Shown here piece after piece: positions 43,513-50,827 of a stretch of 64,000 nucleotides of DNA. The DNA lies in contig CALCEA010000164.1 of assembly GCA_937900675.1 (NCBI GenBank), forward strand, positions 26,554 to 90,553, written 5' to 3'. The first letter of the stretch is position 1, and each line of letters starts with the position of its first letter. Source of the stretch: an uncultured Chitinophagaceae bacterium (lineage in GTDB: Bacteria; Bacteroidota; Bacteroidia; Chitinophagales; Chitinophagaceae). The notes beneath the pieces are model-generated. The model did no database searches and was not told where the DNA came from. It worked only from the letters and a program-made list of their open reading frames with translations. A program made the position numbers and the translations under genes.

Positions 43513-45411
43513 ATGAAGAAGCTATCTATTGTGGGTTTTGCTATTGTAGCATTCGTATTTAATGTATCTGCTCAAGCAGATCGTTGGCAACAGCATATTG
43601 ATTATAAAATCAATGCTGCCTTAAATGTGCAAACCAATATTGTAAAGGGTACAGAGAATATTGTGTACACCAATAATTCTCCCGATACATTGCGTAAGAT
43701 TTATTTCCATATGTATTGGAATGCGTTTCAACCAAATTCTGCAATGGATCAAAGAAGTAGAGAATTAGGTAAAACCACTTTCACCAATAGAAGAGGTATG
43801 CAAGTGCAGGATTGGGATGCGAGAGTGAAAGATAGAATCCAACAATTAAAGCCAGAAGAAATAGGTTACCAAAGAATTAGCCAAATTACCATTGCAGGTA
43901 AAGCACAACAATTAATTGATCATGAAACAATTTTAGAAGTTGTTTTAACGCAAGCTATCCTTCCTAAGTCTTCAGTAAGCTTGAGTTTGAATTTTGAAGC
44001 ACAAGTACCTAAACAAATTCGTCGTTCTGGAAGAGACAATGCAGAAGGGGTGAGATTCTCCATGAGTCAGTGGTATCCTAAAATGGTGGAATACGATTAT
44101 CAAGGTTGGAATACCAACCCTTACATAGCTAGAGAATTTTATGGGGTGTGGGGTAATTATGATGTGAGTTTAACATTGGATAAAAACTATATGGTGGCTG
44201 CAACAGGTGTATTACAAAATCCTACTGCTACTGCAGACGCTAATGGAAATAAGACATGGAATTTTAAGGGGTCTAATATTCACGATTTTGTTTGGGCAGC
44301 GGATGATCATTTCAAACATTTATCTAAAGAAGTTCGTAAGGGTTTGACATTACATGTGTATTATAAAGAGAAAGACGCTCAAGCAGACAGCGCATGGGCG
44401 AATGTATTATGGGCTGCAGAAAAAGCATTGCCTTATATGGAAAAGAAATTTGGTGCTTATCCTTATCCTCAATATTCCTTCATTCAAGGTGGTGATGGTG
44501 GTATGGAATATGCAATGGCTACTTTATTAAAAGGTCCAGGTTTGGGTACGGTATTTCATGAGTGGATGCATAGTTGGTATCAACATATATTAGGTACTAA
44601 TGAAAGTTTGTTCCCATGGATGGATGAAGGCTTTACTAGTTTTGGAGAAGAAGCTATTTCTTTTTGGTACGATGAAAATCACGCGACTAATTCTCCTTAC
44701 TTAAGTGAGAAAGCAAAAGCACAAATTAAAGCTGCTCATGAAACAGCTAAAACGCAATTACCTTATGTGCAAGCAGGTAACTATGCAGGATATTATGGTT
44801 TAGCAAAAAGTGGTTATGAAGAACCTATGAGTACCCACTCTGATCATTACAATACTAATATGGCCTATAGTAGCGCTGCTTATAGTAAAGGTGCAACATT
44901 CTTAGGAGTGCTTGGTTATATTATAAGCGATTCATTAAGAGATAAAACATTACTCAATTATTATGCTACTTGGAAATTTAAACATCCAAACGCCAATGAT
45001 TTTACTAGAGTGGCTGAAAAAACAAGTGGTATACAATTACAATGGTTCAAAGAATATTGGATGAATAGCACCAAGACTGTGGATTATGGTTTGAATGATA
45101 TTCAAGCAGGAGAGAAAGGAGCTATTTTAAGTATTCAAAGAGTAGGGAAGATGCCCATGCCTGTTGAAGTTTTCGTAACCTACAAAGATGGAAGTTCAGA
45201 AACACATTATATGCCTTTAGATTTAATGTTGTCTGGTAAAAAAGCTGAAGTAGCTAATTGGATAACACATGCTGAATGGAAATGGACAGCACCCACTTAT
45301 TCATTTGAGTTAAGCAAGCCTATTTCACAACTAAAGAGTATTGAAATAGATCCTTCACAAAGAATGCCTGATGTAAATAGATCTAATAATAAAATTGAAA
45401 TTCCTAACTAA
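43513..45411 (+). CDS. M1-family zinc metallopeptidase, secreted
   Basis: 632 aa. Signal peptide LSIVGFAIVAFVFNVSAQA. The zinc site HEWMH begins at residue 349, and the third ligand Glu follows exactly 18 residues after (FPWMDEGFTS), so the catalytic site is intact. The usual GxMEN exopeptidase motif reads GGDGGMEYA (residues 326-334), with Tyr in place of Asn. The C-terminal region ends in SFELSKPISQLKSIEIDPS. Probably a periplasmic or surface aminopeptidase. No terminator between it and convergent rsmG, 20 nt away. Confidence 0.88.
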   Translation: MKKLSIVGFAIVAFVFNVSAQADRWQQHIDYKINAALNVQTNIVKGTENIVYTNNSPDTLRKIYFHMYWNAFQPNSAMDQRSRELGKTTFTNRRGMQVQDWDARVKDRIQQLKPEEIGYQRISQITIAGKAQQLIDHETILEVVLTQAILPKSSVSLSLNFEAQVPKQIRRSGRDNAEGVRFSMSQWYPKMVEYDYQGWNTNPYIAREFYGVWGNYDVSLTLDKNYMVAATGVLQNPTATADANGNKTWNFKGSNIHDFVWAADDHFKHLSKEVRKGLTLHVYYKEKDAQADSAWANVLWAAEKALPYMEKKFGAYPYPQYSFIQGGDGGMEYAMATLLKGPGLGTVFHEWMHSWYQHILGTNESLFPWMDEGFTSFGEEAISFWYDENHATNSPYLSEKAKAQIKAAHETAKTQLPYVQAGNYAGYYGLAKSGYEEPMSTHSDHYNTNMAYSSAAYSKGATFLGVLGYIISDSLRDKTLLNYYATWKFKHPNANDFTRVAEKTSGIQLQWFKEYWMNSTKTVDYGLNDIQAGEKGAILSIQRVGKMPMPVEVFVTYKDGSSETHYMPLDLMLSGKKAEVANWITHAEWKWTAPTYSFELSKPISQLKSIEIDPSQRMPDVNRSNNKIEIPN

Positions 45412-45431
45412 GAGGAGTTGGTTCAAATGCG

Positions 45432-46070
45432 TTACTTTTTAACCTGAATGATGAACTTCTCTTTAAAATAATCTTCTTGGAAGATATCATAAATAGACAT
45501 CATTTTAGGGCGCACTCCACTTTCTGAAATTTCTTGGTGTAAATCACCACCTTTTAAGCAAATCAATCCTCCGGGTTGGTTTGCTTTTTTATGTAAGATA
45601 GGATCTGCCCATCTCCATAAATCTTTTAAAGGAGCAACAGCTCTGCTTATGGCATAATCAAATTTCTTGTTCTTGATTTCTTCGACTCTTGCGTGTCTGG
45701 TAGTAATATTTTTAATGCCAGCAACTTCGCAAACTGCATCTACCACTTTTAATTTCTTCGCTATGCTGTCTACTGCTAAGAATTGCACTTCAGGGAAGAA
45801 GATGGCCATAGGAACGCAAGGAAATCCGCCACCACAGCCAATGTCAATCACCTGTGTTCCTTTTTCCCATTCAACTATCGCTGCAATACTTAAAGAATGC
45901 AATACATGATGCAAATAAATATGATCTATATCTTTTCTAGAGATGACATTAATCTTGGCGTTCCATTCTTTGTAAGCGCCTTCTAGTGCAGCAAATTGTT
46001 GTAATTGCTCATCAGTAAAATCAGCAAAGTATTGGGTGATTAATTCCAATTTTTCTGGGGTGCTTTCCAT
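45432..46070 (-). CDS. rsmG: 16S rRNA (guanine-527 N7) methyltransferase
   Basis: 212 aa. Methylates G527 in the 530 loop. The SAM-binding motif VIDIGCGGGFPCVPMAIFF lies near residue 70, with the N-terminal YKEWNAKINVISRKD and RAVAPLKDLW. Normal length; loss of this gene confers low-level streptomycin resistance in other bacteria, but the frame is intact here. Its first 31 nt overlap the 3' end of the glycosyltransferase gene, indicating cotranscription. Confidence 0.95.
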   Translation of the reverse strand: MESTPEKLELITQYFADFTDEQLQQFAALEGAYKEWNAKINVISRKDIDHIYLHHVLHSLSIAAIVEWEKGTQVIDIGCGGGFPCVPMAIFFPEVQFLAVDSIAKKLKVVDAVCEVAGIKNITTRHARVEEIKNKKFDYAISRAVAPLKDLWRWADPILHKKANQPGGLICLKGGDLHQEISESGVRPKMMSIYDIFQEDYFKEKFIIQVKK

Positions 46071-47167
46071 ACGCTTGGCAAAGTAAATAAATAATAAAAA
46101 ATTGACCAGATATCAAATAGTATAAACCAAGGCCATAAATCCAACTCATTTAATTTTTTCATAGCACCTCTTAAAATGCTCGCTTGTAAAATTAATCTTA
46201 CGCCGAATATAGAACCTACTAAAATATATTCTTTTGAAATGAGTAAAGCTGCAATGGTCATTGGATAAACTAAAAACAAACTAATGGCATATAAAGCCAA
46301 TAAGAATGAATGAGATTTTTTATAGTACTTACTAGTAGTATAATGTCTGTATTTTTGATTCATCCATGCATTAAAACTAGTCTTAGGCTCACTTAATGTA
46401 TGTGCTTCGTGGTCAATTACGATGGCTGTGTTTTTGGCATTAGCCACCTGATTAATAAACAAATCGTCATCCCCACTTGGGATTTGATTGATAGAAGAGA
46501 AGCCTTTATTTCTCAAGAAAACATCTTTTTTATAAGATAGGTTTCTGCCAACACCCATATAAGGTAGGCCTGCTAATGCATAAGAGAAATATTGTAAAGC
46601 AGTTTGAAAGGTCTCAAAACGAATAAGTTTATTGAGTAAGCCTGGCTTCTTTTTGTAAGCACCATATCCCAAAACAATTTCAATACCGTCTTGATACCCA
46701 TCCTGCATTAGTTTCATCCAGTGTTCACTTGCAGGTACGCAATCTGCATCGGTTAATAATAAGATCTCATTTTTGGCCGATTTAATACCTATTGATAAAG
46801 GGAATTTTTTTCCACTAATCATTTTAGCTTCCTGCGTTAAAGTAACTGGGTTTAAATTTTTAAATGATTTCTTGAACTCCTCAATTAAATATTTGGATTC
46901 GTCTTCTGAATTATCATTCACTAAAACTATTTCGTGGGTAGTGCTATAATCTTGAACCAACACTCCCGGTAAATTATTGGCTAGGTTTTCTGCTTCGTCT
47001 CTCGCACATATTACCACAGAAACAGGGTGTTCCATATGCAAGTCTTTGCTTGGCTTTTTGTAAATGGCCAATCTTAAGAAGAAAAACAAGTAATAAAACA
47101 CTTGAATAGCAATAACAGCTATAAACGCAATGACGATATAGGGACTTAGTTCGGATAGGCTAATCAT
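46040..47167 (-). CDS. Membrane glycosyltransferase, family 2
   Basis: 375 aa. N-terminal membrane anchor YIVIAFIAVIAIQVFYYLFF, then a GT-A domain: VSVVICARDEAENL, IVLVNDNSEDES, LLLTDADCVP (DxD-type) and SGDDDLFINQVA, with QKYRHYTTSKYY as the processive-type motif. Two or three C-terminal helices follow (SFLLALYAISLFLVYP onward). Sugar and acceptor unknown; resembles transferases for polysaccharide or glycolipid synthesis. The -7 box lies 4 nt before its ATG, and it diverges from tgt across only 37 nt. Confidence 0.85.
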   Translation of the reverse strand: MISLSELSPYIVIAFIAVIAIQVFYYLFFFLRLAIYKKPSKDLHMEHPVSVVICARDEAENLANNLPGVLVQDYSTTHEIVLVNDNSEDESKYLIEEFKKSFKNLNPVTLTQEAKMISGKKFPLSIGIKSAKNEILLLTDADCVPASEHWMKLMQDGYQDGIEIVLGYGAYKKKPGLLNKLIRFETFQTALQYFSYALAGLPYMGVGRNLSYKKDVFLRNKGFSSINQIPSGDDDLFINQVANAKNTAIVIDHEAHTLSEPKTSFNAWMNQKYRHYTTSKYYKKSHSFLLALYAISLFLVYPMTIAALLISKEYILVGSIFGVRLILQASILRGAMKKLNELDLWPWFILFDIWSIFYYLFTLPSVWKAPQKNWN

Positions 47168-47171
47168 GCTG

Positions 47172-47179
47172 CAAAAGTA
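47172..47179 (-). promoter_or_regulatory. -7 box TACTTTTG, 4 nt before glycosyltransferase ATG
   Basis: On the reverse strand TACTTTTG-CAGC-ATG. Mirrors the tgt arrangement on the other strand. Confidence 0.55.
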
Positions 47180-47192
47180 AAGTTTTTGACCT

Positions 47193-47200
47193 TACCTTTG
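47193..47200 (+). promoter_or_regulatory. -7 box TACCTTTG, 4 nt before tgt ATG
   Basis: TACCTTTG-CCAT-ATG. Predicted transcription start falls on or just inside the first codon, so the mRNA would be leaderless. No -33 TTTG at 19-nt spacing. Confidence 0.6.
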
Positions 47201-47204
47201 CCAT

Positions 47205-48344
47205 ATGGCGGCATTACAATTTGAATTAGTAAAGGAAAGTAATCAGGGCTCTTCTAGAGCTGGGACAATTTCCACAGATCATGGCACAATACAAACGCCC
47301 ATCTTTATGCCTGTGGGGACTATAGGGTCTGTGAAAGCAGTTACACAACAGCAGTTAAAGCAAGATATTCAAGCACAGATCATTTTAGGCAATACCTATC
47401 ATTTGTATTTAAGACCAGGATTAGAGGTTTTAGAAGCAGCCGGTGGCTTGCATCAATTTATGGGTTGGGATAGACCCATTTTAACGGATAGTGGTGGATA
47501 CCAGGTTTTTTCTTTAGCCAATAATAGAAAGATCAAGCCCGAGGGTGTGGTTTTTCAATCACATATTGATGGAAGTAAACATTTATTCAGTCCGGAGAAA
47601 GTAATGGATATTCAAAGAACTATTGGTGCGGATATTATTATGGCATTTGACGAATGTCCTCCTATACCAAGTACTTATGAGTATGTTAGAAAAAGTATGG
47701 ATCTAACGCATGTATGGCTAGATAAATGTGTGAACAGATTAGCAGAGACTCCAGATAAATATGGATACACGCAAAATTTATTTCCCATTGTACAAGGTGG
47801 ATTGTATAAGGATTTAAGAAAAGCTTCTTGTGAATATATTAGTTCTAAAAACGCCGTGGGTAATGCCATTGGAGGATTAAGTGTGGGAGAGACAGAAGAA
47901 GAAATGTATGAGTTTACAGCACTTTGTTGTGAAAATTTACCAAAGGATAAGCCAAGGTATTTGATGGGAGTAGGCACGCCTTGGAATATTTTGGAAGCAA
48001 TAGATTTAGGGGTGGATATGTTTGATTGTGTAATGCCCACTCGTAATGGTCGCAATGGAATGATCTTTACTAGTCAAGGTGTTATCAATATCAAAAACAA
48101 AAAATGGGCAAATGATTTTTCGCCATTAGATCCAGGTATACCCAATGAACTAAGCAATTACTATACAAAAGCTTATATGCGACATTTATTTGTGGCAGAT
48201 GAAATATTAGGATTACAATTGGCTAGTATTCAAAATCTATCTTTCTATCTTTGGTTGGTAGGGCAGGCAAGAGAGCATATCCTTGCAGGTGACTATAGAA
48301 GTTGGAAGACAGGTATGATTCAACAAATTAGTAAGCGATTATAA
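47205..48344 (+). CDS. tgt: tRNA-guanine transglycosylase lacking the zinc site
   Basis: 379 aa. Exchanges G34 of GUN-anticodon tRNAs for preQ1 in queuosine synthesis. Catalytic elements are intact: DSGGYQVFSL, GGLSVGE and the nucleophile Asp in MFDCVMPTRNGRNG. The structural zinc site is gone. The CxCxxC positions read I312, N314 and S317 in PLDPGIPNELSNYY, and the fourth ligand, a His in the usual xxHN motif, is Gln343 (ASIQNLSFYL). From memory, relatives often lack the Cys, but the His change is more striking. Divergent from the glycosyltransferase; lptF-type gene follows after 10 nt. Confidence 0.94.
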   Translation: MAALQFELVKESNQGSSRAGTISTDHGTIQTPIFMPVGTIGSVKAVTQQQLKQDIQAQIILGNTYHLYLRPGLEVLEAAGGLHQFMGWDRPILTDSGGYQVFSLANNRKIKPEGVVFQSHIDGSKHLFSPEKVMDIQRTIGADIIMAFDECPPIPSTYEYVRKSMDLTHVWLDKCVNRLAETPDKYGYTQNLFPIVQGGLYKDLRKASCEYISSKNAVGNAIGGLSVGETEEEMYEFTALCCENLPKDKPRYLMGVGTPWNILEAIDLGVDMFDCVMPTRNGRNGMIFTSQGVINIKNKKWANDFSPLDPGIPNELSNYYTKAYMRHLFVADEILGLQLASIQNLSFYLWLVGQAREHILAGDYRSWKTGMIQQISKRL

Positions 48345-48354
48345 AATAAAGGCA

Positions 48355-49446
48355 TTGAAAAAATTAGATTGGTATATTATTAAAAAGTTTTTGTCGGTAT
48401 TTTTTTATGCCATCTTTTTCTTTGCAGTAATTGCAGTGGTTATTGATTTGAGTGAAAAGACAGATGATTTTGTAAGAACCGGTTTAAGTGCGAATGAAAT
48501 TATTACGCATTACTATATTGGATTTGTTCCACATATTATTGCTTTACTATTCCCTTTGTTCGTTTTTATTTCGGTGATCTTTTTTACTTCTAAAATGGCG
48601 GGTCAAACCGAGATTGTAGCCATCTTAGCAAGTGGAACTACTTACAATAGATGGTTAAGACCTTATTGGATTGGTGGAAGTTTTTTAGCATTGGTTTTGT
48701 GGATCGCGAATCAATGGACTGTTCCCAAAGCCAATAATATTAGAGGAAGTTTTGAAGCCGCATATATCGATAAAAATTCAAGTTATGATGCATTGGTAAG
48801 AGGCTCTTCTGATTTGTATTTTAGAATCGACTCTTTTACCTACGCAGGCATCTATGTGTACGATACCACCAATAACAGAGGAGGTAATTTTTTCGCATAT
48901 ACGACTAAGAACGATAAAGTGGTTTACAATTTAAGAGCAGAAACTATTTTATGGGACACTGCTAAAAAACTATGGCAGTTAACAGAAGCAGTGGAAAGAA
49001 AAGTGATGGATGATAAAGAAGTGGTAAAGTACTATCCTTATTTAGATAAAAAGTTTCCATTTAAGCCAGCCGATTTAGAAAAAGACAAGTACACCAAAGA
49101 CAAGTTAACTACCCCGCAATTAATCCGTCAGATCAATTTGGCTAGTTTAAGAGGGGCTGAAGGGTTAAATGAACTAAGAATTGAAAGGTATAGGAGGGAT
49201 GCTACCCCCGTTACAGTGTTATTATTAACCCTTATTGGGGCCATTATTGCAGGTAGAAAAGTAAGGGGAGGAAGTGGGTCCCATTTAGCCCTTGGCTTTG
49301 TGATTGCAGCTGTGTTTATATTAACAGATAGATTTTCAACTATATTTTCGACAAAGGGAAATTTACCCCCATTATTGGCTGCTTGGATACCCAATTTAAT
49401 ATTTATATGGGTGGTATATTATTTGTACAAAAAAGCGCCTAAATAA
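48355..49446 (+). CDS. LptF/LptG-family permease, TTG start
   Basis: 363 aa. Membrane component of the LptB2FG transporter that extracts lipopolysaccharide from the inner membrane. N-terminal helix SVFFYAIFFFAVIAVVIDL, then FVPHIIALLFPLFVFISVIFF. A periplasmic beta-jellyroll-like middle (about residues 125-255) is followed by C-terminal helices TPVTVLLLTLIGAIIAG and LALGFVIAAVFIL. KKLDWYIIKKFL is the typical N-terminus and is reached only from a TTG codon; no in-frame ATG lies nearby. Follows tgt by 10 nt. Whether it is the F or G paralogue is not clear. Confidence 0.88.
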   Translation: MKKLDWYIIKKFLSVFFYAIFFFAVIAVVIDLSEKTDDFVRTGLSANEIITHYYIGFVPHIIALLFPLFVFISVIFFTSKMAGQTEIVAILASGTTYNRWLRPYWIGGSFLALVLWIANQWTVPKANNIRGSFEAAYIDKNSSYDALVRGSSDLYFRIDSFTYAGIYVYDTTNNRGGNFFAYTTKNDKVVYNLRAETILWDTAKKLWQLTEAVERKVMDDKEVVKYYPYLDKKFPFKPADLEKDKYTKDKLTTPQLIRQINLASLRGAEGLNELRIERYRRDATPVTVLLLTLIGAIIAGRKVRGGSGSHLALGFVIAAVFILTDRFSTIFSTKGNLPPLLAAWIPNLIFIWVVYYLYKKAPK

Positions 49447-49458
49447 GTTATTCTTAAC

Positions 49459-49466
49459 TAACTTTG
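49459..49466 (+). promoter_or_regulatory. -7 box TAACTTTG, gltA promoter
   Basis: TAnnTTTG match 38 nt before gltA, followed by CCCCC. No -33 TTTG at the expected spacing. Confidence 0.55.
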
Positions 49467-49504
49467 CCCCCAAATTAAAGGTTCCTAATTTATATACTTT
49501 TTTT

Positions 49505-50821
49505 ATGGAAGCAATCAAAGACTTATTCAGTGCGAAAGCAACAGCAGCTGCAGCTGAAATCAAAGACCTCATCAAACAACACGGAGAGAAAAAAATAGGT
49601 GAAATCACCTTAGCACAAGTGTATCAAGGTATGCGTGGTATGACTGGTTTAGTTACTGAAACAAGTTTGTTAGATGCGCAAGAAGGAATTCGTTTTAGAG
49701 GTTATTCCATTCCAGAATTACAAGCAAAATTACCAAAGGCAAAAGGTGGTGATGAACCATTACCTGAAGGTTTATTTTATTTAATGATGGTGGGAGAAAT
49801 TCCAACAGAAGAAGATGTAAAAGAAATTACGAGCAATTGGCAAAGAAGAAGTCATGTTCCTTCACATGTATTTGATGTGATTGATGCATTGCCAATCAGC
49901 ACACATCCTATGACGATGTATGTTGCAGCAGTAATGGCATTGCAAACAGAGAGCAAGTTCTCTCAAGAGTATGCAAAGGGCATGAATAAAAAAGATTACT
50001 GGCAATTCACTTATGATGATTCAATGGATTTAATCGCAAGATTACCAAGAATTGCTGCGTATATCTATAGAAGAAAATATAAGAACAGCGAACATATTCA
50101 TCCAAACGGTTTATTAGACTGGGCAGGTAACCTTGCTTATATGATGGGCTTTGAAGATGAAAGCACAAAAGAATTAATGCGTTTATACATGACCATTCAT
50201 GCTGACCATGAAGGAGGAAATGTATCTGCACATACTACACACTTAGTAGGTTCTGCATTAAGTGATCCATACTTAAGTTATGCAGCTGGTATGAATGGAT
50301 TAGCTGGTCCTTTACATGGATTAGCAAATCAAGAAGTGATCAAGTGGATTTTTGAAATGCAAGAAGCGATTGGTACAGACAATCCAACTGCAGAACAAAT
50401 TGCAGAATATGTACAAAAGACTTTAGCATCTGGTAAAGTAGTTCCAGGATATGGTCACGCGGTATTAAGAAAAACAGATCCTCGTTTCACTGCACAAATG
50501 GAATTTGGTAAAAAGCATTTAGCAGATGACAAATTAGTGAATACAGTTTGGAAGATTTATGAAACTGTACCTCCAATATTAGAATCTTTAGGTAAGGTGA
50601 AAAACCCTTGGCCAAATGTGGATGCACATAGTGGTGCTTTATTAGTACATTATGGTATAGTAGAATATGAATTCTATACTGTATTGTTCGCAGTAAGCCG
50701 TGCACTAGGTGTATTAGCAAGTTTAACTTGGGATCGTGCATTAGGATTCCCATTAGAGCGACCAAAATCTGTGACAACAGAAGCGGTAAAGCTTTGGTTA
50801 GACGGCAAGGGAGAAATCTAG
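49505..50821 (+). CDS. gltA: Citrate synthase
   Basis: 438 aa. Condenses acetyl-CoA and oxaloacetate, entry to the TCA cycle. The catalytic triad is in place: H271 in GPLHGLANQE, H318 in GYGHAVLRKTDPR and D373 in NVDAHSGALL. The N-terminal extension (EAIKDLFSAKATAAAAEIKD) and overall size resemble the longer, eukaryote-like citrate synthases common in Bacteroidota. Own -7 box at 49459-49466. The barrel gene begins 6 nt downstream. Confidence 0.95.
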   Translation: MEAIKDLFSAKATAAAAEIKDLIKQHGEKKIGEITLAQVYQGMRGMTGLVTETSLLDAQEGIRFRGYSIPELQAKLPKAKGGDEPLPEGLFYLMMVGEIPTEEDVKEITSNWQRRSHVPSHVFDVIDALPISTHPMTMYVAAVMALQTESKFSQEYAKGMNKKDYWQFTYDDSMDLIARLPRIAAYIYRRKYKNSEHIHPNGLLDWAGNLAYMMGFEDESTKELMRLYMTIHADHEGGNVSAHTTHLVGSALSDPYLSYAAGMNGLAGPLHGLANQEVIKWIFEMQEAIGTDNPTAEQIAEYVQKTLASGKVVPGYGHAVLRKTDPRFTAQMEFGKKHLADDKLVNTVWKIYETVPPILESLGKVKNPWPNVDAHSGALLVHYGIVEYEFYTVLFAVSRALGVLASLTWDRALGFPLERPKSVTTEAVKLWLDGKGEI

Positions 50822-50827
50822 TATCCA

